From CAVVJA01 sp963779485 (GTDB lineage: Bacteria; Actinomycetota; Actinomycetes; Mycobacteriales; Jatrophihabitantaceae): a stretch of DNA of 64,000 bases. The notes below the pieces were generated by a model. It had not been told where the DNA came from and made no database searches. It saw only the letters and a program-made list of their open reading frames with translations. Positions 27,366-35,704 of this stretch are shown in pieces. The stretch lies in NCBI GenBank assembly GCA_963779485.1, contig CAVZYJ010000023.1, positions 248,001 through 312,000 on the forward strand, read 5' to 3'. Position numbers and translations under genes: made by a program. Each line of letters starts with the position of its first letter. Position 1 is the first letter of the stretch.

Positions 27366-28675
27366 CGCTGTACCGGGGCCGGATCCTCGATACGCCGGAC
27401 GACCCGTTCGCCGGGGGCAAGCTCCGAGCGGAGGACGACGCCGGCCTCCTCGTCAGCGACGGAGCGATCATCGAGAGAGGGCCGTTCACGCAGGTGCGGT
27501 CCCGGCATCCGGCGGAGACCGTCGTCGACCTGACCGACGGGGTGCTGCTCCCCGGCTTCGTCGACACCCACGTGCATTTCCCGCAGCTGCGGGCGATCGG
27601 TGGCCTGGGCATGCCGCTGCTGGACTGGCTCGATCGGTGCGCCCTCCCGGAGGAGGCCCGGCTGGCCGACCTCGGTTACGCCCGCACGATCGCCCGGCAG
27701 TTCGTGGCGGCCCTGCTCGACGCCGGCACGACCACCGCGCTGGTGTTCGGCGCGCACTTCGCGCCGGCCGTCGACGCGCTGTTCCAGGCCGCCGCCGATG
27801 CCGGCCTCCGCATTACCAGCGGGCTGGTCGTCGGCGACCGGGAGCTCCGCGACGACCTGCATACCAATCCGCAGCGCGCGTACGACGAGGGGCGCGCTCT
27901 CGCCCGGCAGTGGCACGGGGTGGGTCATGCCCGGTACGCGGTCATCCCTCGGTTCTCGCTGTCGTGCACCGATGAGCTACTCGACGCCTGCGCCGCGCTT
28001 CACCGTGACGTGGACGGCAGCTGGGTCACGTCGCACATCAACGAGAATCCAGCCGAGATCGTCGCGGTCCGGCAGCTGTGCCGTACGACGAGCTACCTCG
28101 CGAGCTACGACCGGCACGGGCTCGTCGACGGGCGGACAGTGCTCGCCCACAACGTGCATCCCACGCACGACGAGCTCCGTCGGCTGGCGGCCACCGGCGC
28201 GAGTGTCGCGCACTGCCCGACGAGCAATGCCGCGTTGGGTAGTGGGTTGTTCCCGCTCGACCGTCACCTGGCGGCCGGTGTGCGGATCGCACTCGGCAGC
28301 GACGTGGGCGCCGGCACAGGCTTCTCACTGTTCAAGGAGGGCCTGCAGGCCTACTTCATCCAACAGCTGCGGGGCGCCGACGGGGTGCCCCTGACGGCCG
28401 CTCACTTGCTCTACCTGGCCACGGGCGCGGGAGCAGCCGCGCTCGGACTGGACGACCAGATCGGCGACCTGAGCCCCGGCAAGCGCTTCGACGCGATCTG
28501 GCTGCGGCCGGACCGCGGCGGCACCCTCAGCTTCGTGCTGCAGCATGCCGACGGGGCCGACGACGCGCTGGCCAAGATGTTCGCCTTGGCCACCCCGTCC
28601 GACGTGGGTCGGGTCTGGATCGACGGGGTCGCGACCGGCCACGATGCGCGGTCCGCCCAGGCCGGCGCGGCCTGA
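27362..28675 (+). CDS. guaD: guanine deaminase
   Basis: A 437-residue zinc amidohydrolase converting guanine to xanthine. LLPGFVDTHVHFPQL carries the HxH zinc ligands. SWVTSHINENPAEI, VLAHNVHPTHDEL and VAHCPTSNAALGSGLFPLD follow, then ALGSDVGAGTGFSLF with the final Asp ligand. It starts at ATG 27362, overlapping xdhC, so xanthine is made next to its oxidase. Confidence 0.95.
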   Translation: MTLYRGRILDTPDDPFAGGKLRAEDDAGLLVSDGAIIERGPFTQVRSRHPAETVVDLTDGVLLPGFVDTHVHFPQLRAIGGLGMPLLDWLDRCALPEEARLADLGYARTIARQFVAALLDAGTTTALVFGAHFAPAVDALFQAAADAGLRITSGLVVGDRELRDDLHTNPQRAYDEGRALARQWHGVGHARYAVIPRFSLSCTDELLDACAALHRDVDGSWVTSHINENPAEIVAVRQLCRTTSYLASYDRHGLVDGRTVLAHNVHPTHDELRRLAATGASVAHCPTSNAALGSGLFPLDRHLAAGVRIALGSDVGAGTGFSLFKEGLQAYFIQQLRGADGVPLTAAHLLYLATGAGAAALGLDDQIGDLSPGKRFDAIWLRPDRGGTLSFVLQHADGADDALAKMFALATPSDVGRVWIDGVATGHDARSAQAGAA

Positions 28676-28685
28676 CGATTGGCTT

Positions 28686-28700
28686 TTCCGTCATGCGGAA
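28686..28700. promoter_or_regulatory. putative operator of the IclR gene (perfect site)
   Basis: TTCCG-TCATG-CGGAA is a perfect inverted repeat and the best copy of this motif in the window. It ends 47 bases upstream of the IclR GTG, suggesting autoregulation. Confidence 0.65.
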
Positions 28701-28747
28701 TAGTGGTGTTACTGTAAACCATTTCAGTGCTTATGTCGGGAGGGACC

Positions 28748-29563
28748 GTGGCCGCTGACCCGCTGCCAGCCTCGAGTAGTCGCAGTCGATCAGGAGTGCA
28801 ATCCCTGGATCGGGCCTTCGCGATTCTCGAGATCATGGCCGACGCGGGCGGCGTGATCGGGTTGTCCCAGCTCGCGGCCGAGGCCAAGCTGCCCCTGGCC
28901 ACGATCCATCGGCTGGTGCGCACCCTGGTCGACCTGGGCTACGTCCGGCAGGAGCCGTCCCGGCAGTACTCGCTCGGGCCGCGGCTCATGCGGCTGGCCG
29001 AGTCCAGCACCAAGCGCCTGAGCACCATCGCCAGCCCGTACATGAGCCGGGTCGTCGATGCGCTCGGCGAGTCGGTCAACCTGGCCGTGCTCGACGGCGA
29101 CGAGATCGTCTATGTCGCGCAAGTGCAGCCGTCGACGAACTTCATGCGGATGTTCACCGAAGTCGGGCGACGCACCACACCGCATTCGACCGCGGTCGGC
29201 AAAGCGATCCTGGCCGACCGCACGGAGTTGGACGTGCGCGCGTTGCTGGACCGCACCGGGATGCCGCGCCGCACCGAGCACACGATCACCAGCCCGGCCG
29301 CATTCGTCGCCGACCTCGAGCGCACCCGCCAGCGCGGCTATGCCCTGGACGACGGCGAGCAGGAACTTGGCGTGCGGTGCGTCGCGGTGTTGGTGCCCGA
29401 CGCGCCCCGACCGATGGCGTTATCTCTTTCCGGGCCGCTCACTCGGATGACCGATGACCTGGTCGCGCGCGCCGCTCCGATCCTGCGTGAGACCGCGGCC
29501 CAGATCGGCGCCGAGATCGGCGGACCCAGCCGGCTCGACGGCGCCAGCGAGATCGGCGCCTGA
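28748..29563 (+). CDS. IclR family regulator (AllR-like)
   Basis: A 271-residue IclR regulator. The winged helix-turn-helix is at about 18-75 (QSLDRAFAILEIMADAGG, LSQLAAEAKLPLATIHRLVRTL). The C-terminal effector domain includes LAVLDGDEIVYVAQV, TTPHSTAVGKAIL and GYALDDGEQELGVRCVAVLV. GTG 28748 follows GGGAGG. IclR proteins called AllR control allantoin genes in other bacteria, with allantoin-pathway intermediates as ligands. Its location between guaD and the permease, plus the shared palindrome, makes it the likely local regulator. Confidence 0.9.
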   Translation: MAADPLPASSSRSRSGVQSLDRAFAILEIMADAGGVIGLSQLAAEAKLPLATIHRLVRTLVDLGYVRQEPSRQYSLGPRLMRLAESSTKRLSTIASPYMSRVVDALGESVNLAVLDGDEIVYVAQVQPSTNFMRMFTEVGRRTTPHSTAVGKAILADRTELDVRALLDRTGMPRRTEHTITSPAAFVADLERTRQRGYALDDGEQELGVRCVAVLVPDAPRPMALSLSGPLTRMTDDLVARAAPILRETAAQIGAEIGGPSRLDGASEIGA

Positions 29564-29677
29564 CCCGGTCCGACCAATGCCGGTCGGGCGCCACGAAACC
29601 CTAGATCGACAAAAGGCTTCCTAGCTCTTGACGGTGGCTGCGGCGCAAGCTAGCTTATCTGCCAAGCGAAAAACTCT

Positions 29678-29692
29678 TTCCACATGTCGGAA
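29678..29692. promoter_or_regulatory. putative operator upstream of the purine permease
   Basis: TTCCA-CATGT-CGGAA matches TTCCG-N5-CGGAA at nine of ten arm positions and ends 29 bases before the permease ATG. The preceding CGAAAAACTCTTTCC echoes the xdhABC upstream region. Confidence 0.55.
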
Positions 29693-29721
29693 GACCCGGC
29701 ACGAGGCGTGGGAGGTAAAAC

Positions 29722-31224
29722 ATGTCGGTGAGTCAGACGGTAGACAGACCAGACGAGCCCGAGGCCAAACCCCGGGTGCATCCCGTCGATCAGGTGTTGC
29801 CGTTTCCGAAACTGCTGACGTTCGGCCTGCAGCACCTGTTCATCATGTACGCGGGCGCCGTGGCGGTGCCGCTGATCGTCGGTCCTGCGGTCGGGCTGAA
29901 CTCGCACGACATCGCGATCCTGGTCAGCGCCGACCTGCTCATCTCCGGCATCGCGACGATCATCCAGTCGGCCGGGTTCACCCGGCTGTTCGGCGTGCGG
30001 CTGCCGGTCGTCGCCGGCGCGACTTTCACCGTGCTGAACCCGATGATCATCATCGCCAACCAGTACGGCGGTCGAGCCGGCATGCCCTATGTGTACGGCG
30101 CAATCCTCATTTCCGGCATCTTCGGTCTGATCATCGCGAAGCCCTTCTCGATGGTGCTTCGGTTCTTCCCGCCGTTGGTCTCCGGCACCGTCATCTGCAT
30201 CATCGGCCTGTCGCTCGCCGGGGCCGACATCACGCTGATCCTGGGCAGCAAGGAGGCGGGCGACAAGTATGTCGGCAGCGTCGGCCGCATCGCCCTGGCC
30301 GGCTTCGTGATCCTGATGATCATCCTCATCACCCGGTTCTTCCGCGGCTTCATCGGCCAGATCGCGGTCCTGATCAGCATCGTCATCGGCAGCATCATCG
30401 GCTGGATCATGGGCTTGGCGAGCTTCAGCAACGTGTCGGACGCCAAGTGGGTGGGCCTGCCGCATATCTTCTATTTCGGACATCCCAGATTCGCGGCAGC
30501 CGCGATCATCACGATGTGTATCGTCATGATCGTCACCTACACCGAGTCGACCGCGGACATGCTGGCCGTGGGCGACATCGTGAAGAAGGATCTGGCGCCC
30601 AACGACCTGGCCCGCGGCCTGGCCACCGACGGCCTGTCCGCGGTCCTGGCCTCGTTCACCAACTCGTTCCCCGACACCGCGTTCGCGGAGAACGTCGGGC
30701 TGGTCGGTCTGACCGGGGTCCGCAGCCGGTGGGTGGTCACGACCTGTGGCGTGTTCCTGCTGATCCTGGGACTGATTCCCAAGGTCGGACAGATCATCGC
30801 CGATCTGCCGGGCCCGGTCATCGGTGGCGCGGCGACGATCATGTTCGCCATGGTCACCGCGGTGGGCATCCAGACCCTGCACAAGGTGAACTTCGAGGGC
30901 AACCACAACCTGCTGATCGTGGCCACCTCGCTGGCCGTCGGCTTGATCCCCGCGTTCGACCCGACGTTCTACGAAGCCTTCCCCAAGAACTTCCAGACGA
31001 TCTTCGGGTCCAGCATCACCTCGACCGTGATCGTCGTCTTCTTCCTGAACCTGTTCTTCAACCACTGGACGTTCGGACGTCGGCCGGAGGGTGAGTCGGC
31101 CGTCCAGGCCGCGATCGACGAGGGCGCGGTAGCGGTCGACGTACCGGAAAGTGACATCCACGTGCACCGCCACGCGGCCGACGAGGAGGCAGATCGGGCG
31201 CCGAACCGGACCGTGACCGAGTGA
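29722..31224 (+). CDS. NCS2 nucleobase permease (xanthine/urate type)
   Basis: A 500-residue membrane transporter of the uracil-xanthine (NCS2) family with 12-14 transmembrane helices. The family signature appears as FAENVGLVGLTGVRSR at about 319-334. FTVLNPMIIIANQYGG and YTESTADMLAVGDIVKKDL match the substrate-site helices of purine carriers. ATG 29722 is preceded by GGGAGGT. Its position beside xanthine dehydrogenase and uricase favours xanthine or urate uptake over uracil. The stop overlaps the next start (GTGA). Confidence 0.92.
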   Translation: MSVSQTVDRPDEPEAKPRVHPVDQVLPFPKLLTFGLQHLFIMYAGAVAVPLIVGPAVGLNSHDIAILVSADLLISGIATIIQSAGFTRLFGVRLPVVAGATFTVLNPMIIIANQYGGRAGMPYVYGAILISGIFGLIIAKPFSMVLRFFPPLVSGTVICIIGLSLAGADITLILGSKEAGDKYVGSVGRIALAGFVILMIILITRFFRGFIGQIAVLISIVIGSIIGWIMGLASFSNVSDAKWVGLPHIFYFGHPRFAAAAIITMCIVMIVTYTESTADMLAVGDIVKKDLAPNDLARGLATDGLSAVLASFTNSFPDTAFAENVGLVGLTGVRSRWVVTTCGVFLLILGLIPKVGQIIADLPGPVIGGAATIMFAMVTAVGIQTLHKVNFEGNHNLLIVATSLAVGLIPAFDPTFYEAFPKNFQTIFGSSITSTVIVVFFLNLFFNHWTFGRRPEGESAVQAAIDEGAVAVDVPESDIHVHRHAADEEADRAPNRTVTE

Positions 31225-31919
31225 GTGATCCAACCCGAATGGAAGCCCGCCCGATGCGTGACGACGTAACCGTCGCCGCACCGGCGGGCGACCAATCGAG
31301 CTGGACCCTCGACCGACTGAACGCGGCGCCCGACGACGAGGCGCTCCGGGCGGCGCTGCGCGAATGCTGCGCGGCCGAGAGCTGGATCGACCGAGTCATC
31401 GCCGGCCGCTCCTATCGCGACCGCGCGGCGCTCGGCGCGGCGTCCGATGCGGCGACCGCCGACCTGGACGACACCGGCGTGGCCGAGGCGCTGGCCGGAC
31501 ATCCGCGCATTGGCGAAAGGCCGGCGGCGCACGCCACCTGGTCAAGTCAGGAGCAGGCCGGCGTCTCCGCCGCCGCCGATGACATCCGGGCCGAGCTCGC
31601 GGCCGCGAACGCCGCCTACGAGGAACGGTTCGGCCAGGTGTACCTGGTGTGCGCCACCGGAAAGGACGCCTCGGAGCTGCTCGCCCTCTGCCGCGCCCGG
31701 TTGACGAACGATCCCGCCACCGAGCGCGGCGTGGTGCTCGACGAGCTGGCGAAGATCAACCGCATCCGCCTGCACAAGCTGCTACCGGAGGGCACGATGA
31801 GCCTGTCGACCCATGTCCTGGACGCCATGACCGGTCAGCCGGCGGCGGGAGTCGTCGGTCACCGTGGAAGACGCGCCGCGACGGCACGTGGACGTCGCAG
31901 GCGCGGGGACGACCGATGA
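31221..31919 (+). CDS. uraD: OHCU decarboxylase, fused in frame to start of UraH
   Basis: Residues 1-192 form 2-oxo-4-hydroxy-4-carboxy-5-ureidoimidazoline decarboxylase, giving (S)-allantoin. AGHPRIGER contains the catalytic His, WSSQEQAGV and GQVYLVCATGKDASELLALCRARL are family motifs, and INRIRLHKLL ends the domain. No stop follows. Reading runs straight into the UraH start (MSLSTHVLDAM at 31797), and after about 19 residues shifts into nonsense ending at 31919. If one G were absent before ATG 31797, the gene would end with the ATGA overlap seen at other junctions in the cluster. GTG 31221 overlaps the permease stop. Confidence 0.88.
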   Translation: MSDPTRMEARPMRDDVTVAAPAGDQSSWTLDRLNAAPDDEALRAALRECCAAESWIDRVIAGRSYRDRAALGAASDAATADLDDTGVAEALAGHPRIGERPAAHATWSSQEQAGVSAAADDIRAELAAANAAYEERFGQVYLVCATGKDASELLALCRARLTNDPATERGVVLDELAKINRIRLHKLLPEGTMSLSTHVLDAMTGQPAAGVVGHRGRRAATARGRRRRGDDR

Positions 31920-32125
31920 CGACGGGCGAGTTCGCGATCTCGGGCAGCCCGATGTCGGCATCCATCGCATCCGCTTCGACACCGGCGGCGTACTTCCGCG
32001 ACCGCGGTGTCGACGCCTTCTATCCGGAGGTGGCCATCACCTTCGAGGTCGTCGACGCCGCCGCCCACCATCACGTCCCGCTGCTGCTGAGTCCGTTCGC
32101 CTTCTCCACCTACCGCGGCAGCTAG
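31797..32125 (+). pseudogene. uraH: 5-hydroxyisourate hydrolase, two frameshifts
   Basis: Three frames together spell a complete transthyretin-like HIU hydrolase: MSLSTHVLDAMTGQPAAGV (31797-31853), then VTVEDAPRRHVDVAG with DDDGRVRDLGQPDVGIHRIRF (to about 31980), then AYFRDRGVDAFYPEVAITF and HHHVPLLLSPFAFSTYRGS to TAG 32125. The C-terminal YRGS and the N-terminal STHVLD active-site residues are all present. Each join needs removal of one base, near 31857 and near 31986. The enzyme would hydrolyse the uricase product. It is either recently broken or affected by base errors. Confidence 0.85.
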
Positions 32126-32180
32126 CTTCCTCGCACCGGTCGCACCTAGCCTCCGCGGCCCGGCCGTGGCCGCGCTCGAC

Positions 32181-32233
32181 CTCGTGATCTTGGACTTATC
32201 CGCGCCCCAGGGTCGTAAGTCCAAGATCACGAG
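32181..32233. repeat. dispersed palindrome, copy 2
   Basis: CTCGTGATCTTGGACTTA (32181-32198) and its exact inverse (32216-32233) enclose the same 17-base gap as copy 1. The 18-bp stem is perfect. It sits between the uraH remnant and the secreted-repeat gene, both on the plus strand. Confidence 0.9.
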
Positions 32234-32362
32234 CCGCAAGCACGGGCCGGCCCGTGCAGTGCCGCAGCCCATTCGGGCGAGAGCGCTCCCGGTCACACCT
32301 CATGAACGGCACCCGCGAGCCGGCCGTGTACCTGGGCACACCGACGACTCCGAGGAGTTCTC

Positions 32363-32896
32363 ATGCCCACCACCAAGCGCTTACCGTTCTACATCGCTGG
32401 CGGCGCCGCCGTCAGCGCACTCGCTGTCACCGGCGGCATTCTCGCCAGCCAGTCGGGCAGCTCGTCCGCCGCATATTCGCCCGCGGGCAACACCGCCGCG
32501 GCCAACGTCATCACGACGCGGGGAACCGGTCTAGGCCAGATTCTCGTCGACGGCGCCGGGCGCACCGTCTACCTGTTCGCGAAGGACACCGGGCCGGCTG
32601 CCACCTGCACCAGTAGCTGCCTCAGCTACTGGCCGGCAGTACCGGCGACGGCCGGGGAGCACGTCGCCGGGCAGGCTTCGGCCGCCGATCTCGGGAGCAT
32701 CGCCGAGACCGGCGGCGGACGACAGTTGAGCTACGCCGGACATCCGCTGTACTACTTCGTCGGCGACAAGCACGCGGGCGACACGAACGGTCAGGCGCTC
32801 GATCAGTTCGGCGCCAAGTGGTACGTGCTCGATTCGGCCGGCGCCGCGATCACCCAAACGGGCAACGCCAACAACTCCAATGGCGGCGGCTACTGA
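32363..32896 (+). CDS. secreted protein with Lipoprotein_15 (COG4315) repeats
   Basis: A 177-residue exported protein. The N-terminus has a basic start and hydrophobic segment (about 7-28) without a lipobox Cys, so it is secreted or membrane-anchored rather than lipidated. Two repeats of the COG4315 type follow, around GQILVDGAGRTVYLFAKD (with the paired Cys of TCTSSCLSYWPAV) and LSYAGHPLYYFVGDKHAGD. Function is unknown. The Asn/Gly-rich tail overlaps the next gene's ATG by 17 bases. Confidence 0.87.
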   Translation: MPTTKRLPFYIAGGAAVSALAVTGGILASQSGSSSAAYSPAGNTAAANVITTRGTGLGQILVDGAGRTVYLFAKDTGPAATCTSSCLSYWPAVPATAGEHVAGQASAADLGSIAETGGGRQLSYAGHPLYYFVGDKHAGDTNGQALDQFGAKWYVLDSAGAAITQTGNANNSNGGGY

Positions 32897-33506
32897 GCCC
32901 GGCGGGGTGCGGCGAGCAAGCGGTGCGGGGCGGCCCGCCGACGGTGGTTACCCGGACGGCGGGCCAGCCACCCCGGCCGGTGGCGACCCAGCGATCAGCT
33001 GGCAGCCACCGTCGTGGGACGAGATCGTGCGTACGCATGCCGAACGCGTATACCGGCTGGCCTACCGGCTGTCCGGCAACCGCGCCGACGCCGAGGACCT
33101 CACCCAGGAGACGTTCATTCGGGTCTTCAAGTCGCTCGCGCAGTACACGCCGGGAACGTTCGAGGGCTGGCTGCACCGCATCACCACCAACCTGTTCCTG
33201 GACCTGGTTCGTCGCCGGCAGCGGGCCCGCGTCTACCCGCTGACCGATCTCGCCGCGGATCGGCTCGGCCCACGTCATACCGGCCCGGAGGAGGACTATG
33301 CCGCCCGGCATCTCGACGGCGACATACACGCCGCCTTGGCCGCACTGTCTCCCGAGCTTCGCGCGGCGGTCGTGCTCCGGGACATCGAGGATCTCTCGTA
33401 CGAGGAGATCGCGGTCACGATCGGCGTCAAGGTCGGCACCGTGCGGACCCGCGTGCACCGCGGCCGGCTGCTGCTGAGCAAGGCGCTGTCGCATCGCGCA
33501 CGGTGA
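32880..33506 (+). CDS. ECF sigma factor, SigE-like
   Basis: A 208-residue sigma-70 family ECF protein. Region 2 covers VRTHAERVYRLAYRLSGNRADAEDLTQETFIRVFKSL (about 46-82). Region 4 covers LAALSPELRAAVVLRDIEDLSYEEIAVTIGVKVGTVRTRVHRGR (about 157-200), the last part being the recognition helix. An internal GTG at 32907 is an alternative start. It overlaps the secreted-repeat gene. No anti-sigma gene follows, which is unusual for this type. Confidence 0.9.
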   Translation: MAAATEPGGVRRASGAGRPADGGYPDGGPATPAGGDPAISWQPPSWDEIVRTHAERVYRLAYRLSGNRADAEDLTQETFIRVFKSLAQYTPGTFEGWLHRITTNLFLDLVRRRQRARVYPLTDLAADRLGPRHTGPEEDYAARHLDGDIHAALAALSPELRAAVVLRDIEDLSYEEIAVTIGVKVGTVRTRVHRGRLLLSKALSHRAR

Positions 33507-33535
33507 CGACCGACACACTGCGGTGCTGAACAACG

Positions 33536-33566
33536 ACATGTCTACTAACCGTGTTAGTAGACATGT
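33536..33566. promoter_or_regulatory. BlaI-type operator, 31-bp palindrome
   Basis: ACATGTCTACTAA and its exact inverse TTAGTAGACATGT flank CCGTG. The TACTA..TAGTA core is the recognised BlaI/MecI operator type. The same core (CTACTAA-N5-TTAGTAG) occurs at 35684-35702 beside the blaI-like gene. The right arm contains the ATG at 33563 of the following sigma factor gene, so that mRNA may be leaderless. Confidence 0.8.
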
Positions 33567-34165
33567 TGATCCTGCGCCACGCGAACTCCTCCCCTTGCGC
33601 TACCCGCTCTTCCCGTCCGGCCGCTGTTGCCGCCACCGATGACCGGGGCGGCCCGGCGGCCGATCAAACGTTGCGAACGATGTACGAGCAGCACGCCGCG
33701 ATCCTGCTGGCCTACGCCGAGCGATTCACCCAGGACCGCGGCACCGCCGAGGACGTCGTGCAAGAGACCTTCGTGCGGGCGTGGCAGAACCTGCCTCGCC
33801 TCCTGGCCGATCCACGACCGGTCCGCGGGTGGCTGCTGCACGTCACTCGCAACCTGCTCACCGACGCCGCCCGCGCGGCCCGCACCCGTCCGGCCATGCC
33901 GACCGCCGACTTCGCCGTCTCCCGCGAGCCCAGCCACGACGGCGGGCTGGACGGCCTGCTCGATCACACGGAGCTCACCGAGGCGATGCGCCGGCTGTCG
34001 CCGGTCCACCGAGAGATCCTGATCGAGACGTTCTTCCGCGACGCCGCGACGCACACGACGGCCCGCCGGCTGGGCGTACCTCCGGGGACGGTCCGCTCCC
34101 GGTTGCATTACGCGCTGCGCGAGCTGCACCACCACCTGGTGGCGCTGGATTACGCGGCGGCGTGA
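33563..34165 (+). CDS. ECF sigma factor under BlaI-type control
   Basis: A sigma-70 family ECF protein of about 200 residues. Region 2 is MYEQHAAILLAYAERFTQDRGTAEDVVQETFVRAWQNLPRLL, with LHVTRNLLTDAARAARTRP after it. Region 4 is RLSPVHREILIETFFRDAATHTTARRLGVPPGTVRSRLHYALREL. ATG 33563 lies inside the operator arm, and GTG 33551 in its spacer is an alternative. No ribosome binding site can exist if transcription begins at the operator, so leaderless translation is likely. The gene is convergent with the M56 peptidase gene. Confidence 0.85.
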   Translation: MLILRHANSSPCATRSSRPAAVAATDDRGGPAADQTLRTMYEQHAAILLAYAERFTQDRGTAEDVVQETFVRAWQNLPRLLADPRPVRGWLLHVTRNLLTDAARAARTRPAMPTADFAVSREPSHDGGLDGLLDHTELTEAMRRLSPVHREILIETFFRDAATHTTARRLGVPPGTVRSRLHYALRELHHHLVALDYAAA

Positions 34166-34191
34166 TCACTCCCGGCACGGTTTCGGGCGGG

Positions 34192-35190
34192 TTATCTCAG
34201 GACCGTGGTCGTGGCGACGCTCGACAATTGCCGCACCGGCGGTTCGGTACGAGCGACCGCGGCGGGGAGCAGCGCGACGAGCACCGGAATGATGCTCAGC
34301 GCAGCGATGCCGGCCCGCACCATCCGACGCCGGCGCCGGCTAAGGGTGGCCGGCGGAAGCAACAGTCGGCGGATCCGCACCGCCGTATCGCCGTCGGCGG
34401 CGGCCAACGCGGCCGACGGCGCCGGCTTGGCCGCCAGGCCGGCCCGAGCTGTGGCAATGGCCACCAAGGCCGTGGCGATGGTTTCCGGATCATGCGCGCC
34501 GGCAGCCGACTCGTCGGCGTGCATCTCCAGCAGGCGACGGACCTGATGGGGCAGGTTGCGAGTGAGCGGCAGCTCGGGGAGGGCCCGGGCGGCCAAGGCA
34601 CTGGCGGCGAGCAGCCGATGATGTCGCCCGTCGCGATGGGCCTGTTCGTGGGCCACCACCGCCGCCAGTTGGGAGTCGGTCAGCACGTCGAGGGCGCCGC
34701 GGGTCAGGATCACGGCGTTGCGGCGACCGGGCAGGCAGTAGGCGGCCGGCTCGGACTGGTCGAGGACGACCGCGTCGCGCGTGGCCAATTCCTGACCGCT
34801 GAGCGCGATCAGGAGGCGCTGACGCCGCCGCTCCACTCGACGGACTCGGACGAGCGCAACGCAGGCCCAGCCGGTGCGAATGGCGATCACGGCCGACAGG
34901 GTCAGGCCGGCTCCGGCGGCTGCCGCACCGCCCGGCGTGACGTAGGCGTCCCGCAGCCGAATGATGCAGGCGCCCAGCAGGTCGCTCAGGCCGCTGGAGA
35001 GGGCCGTGCCCGGTAGCGCGATGGTGAGCCCGGCCAGGAACAGCGCGGTCAGCACGGACCAGGCCGCGGCGAGCAGCAGCGCGGCGCCGAGCCGCGGGGC
35101 CCGCGTCAGCCAGGCGTCGTGTCGATTGGCCAGGGGCCCAAGCGCGCCGAGAGCTGCCGCGTAGGTCAGCAGCGCCAATCCGACGGTCAT
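34192..35190 (-). CDS. M56 family (BlaR1-like) membrane metallopeptidase
   Basis: A 332-residue membrane peptidase. Hydrophobic segments lie at about 2-19, 36-56 and 85-105, and another near 295-315. The gluzincin motif VVAHEQAHRDGRHH supplies the zinc ligands, as in BlaR1/MecR1. The extracellular penicillin-sensor domain of true BlaR1 is missing, so the signal is probably not a beta-lactam. Its start overlaps the end of the BlaI-like gene, so the pair is co-transcribed. By analogy, it would cleave or trigger removal of the repressor. Confidence 0.88.
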   Translation of the reverse strand: MTVGLALLTYAAALGALGPLANRHDAWLTRAPRLGAALLLAAAWSVLTALFLAGLTIALPGTALSSGLSDLLGACIIRLRDAYVTPGGAAAAGAGLTLSAVIAIRTGWACVALVRVRRVERRRQRLLIALSGQELATRDAVVLDQSEPAAYCLPGRRNAVILTRGALDVLTDSQLAAVVAHEQAHRDGRHHRLLAASALAARALPELPLTRNLPHQVRRLLEMHADESAAGAHDPETIATALVAIATARAGLAAKPAPSAALAAADGDTAVRIRRLLLPPATLSRRRRRMVRAGIAALSIIPVLVALLPAAVARTEPPVRQLSSVATTTVLR

Positions 35191-35585
35191 TGCTTAGCCG
35201 CGCCTCGCCGCTCCGCCAGCGCTTCATCCAGTGCCCGCGCCAACGCCTCGGCATCGTCGGTATCGATCTGCTCGACGAACCGGGCCAACGCGCCGGCCCG
35301 ATCCGTGCTGGTGGCAAGCGCGTCGTTCATGAGCTGCGCGGTATAGGCCTGCCGCCCGACGGCCGGCGTGTAGCGCCAGGCGCGACCATCGCGCTCCCGG
35401 GTCAACCAACCTTTGCGGTGCAGATTGTCCATGACGGTCATGACGGTCGTGTAGGCCAACTCGCGCTGTGGACGCAGGTCGGACATGACATCCCGCACGA
35501 GACGCGGGTGGTCGGCATCCCAGAGCAACTCCATGATCGCTGCTTCCAGCTCCCCGAACGGACGAACGCGGTGGGGGTCAGTCAC
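35187..35585 (-). CDS. BlaI/MecI/CopY family repressor
   Basis: A 132-residue winged-helix repressor. FGELEAAIMELLWDADHPRLVRDVMSDL, AYTTVMTVMDNLHRKGWLTRERDGRAWRYTP is the classic BlaI DNA-binding domain, and the C-terminal half is the dimerisation helix set. GTG 35585 is preferred because AAGGAG lies eight bases upstream. Two matching operators are near, at 35684-35702 (own promoter) and 33536-33566 (sigma factor gene). Overlap with the M56 gene marks a regulator/sensor pair. Confidence 0.92.
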   Translation of the reverse strand: MTDPHRVRPFGELEAAIMELLWDADHPRLVRDVMSDLRPQRELAYTTVMTVMDNLHRKGWLTRERDGRAWRYTPAVGRQAYTAQLMNDALATSTDRAGALARFVEQIDTDDAEALARALDEALAERRGAAKQ

Positions 35586-35683
35586 CGACGCGGCTCCTTG
35601 TCCGGATGAGTTCGCACACCAGTAATCACGGATGCACCGGCCGTTGCGTTCAATCGGACGACCGATCACTGAACATATCGCAT

Positions 35684-35702
35684 CTACTAATCGTGTTAGT
35701 AG
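35684..35702. promoter_or_regulatory. BlaI-type operator, second copy
   Basis: CTACTAA-TCGTG-TTAGTAG lies between the divergent blaI-like gene and the small membrane protein gene, whose ATG (35705) begins two bases after it. The spacer differs by one base from that of the 33536 site (CCGTG). Confidence 0.8.
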
Positions 35703-35704
35703 TC

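Noticed and set aside
31221..31919. UraD-UraH read as a working plant-like bifunctional allantoin synthase
   Set aside because: The UraH part shifts out of frame after about 19 residues, so the fused product cannot contain the hydrolase.
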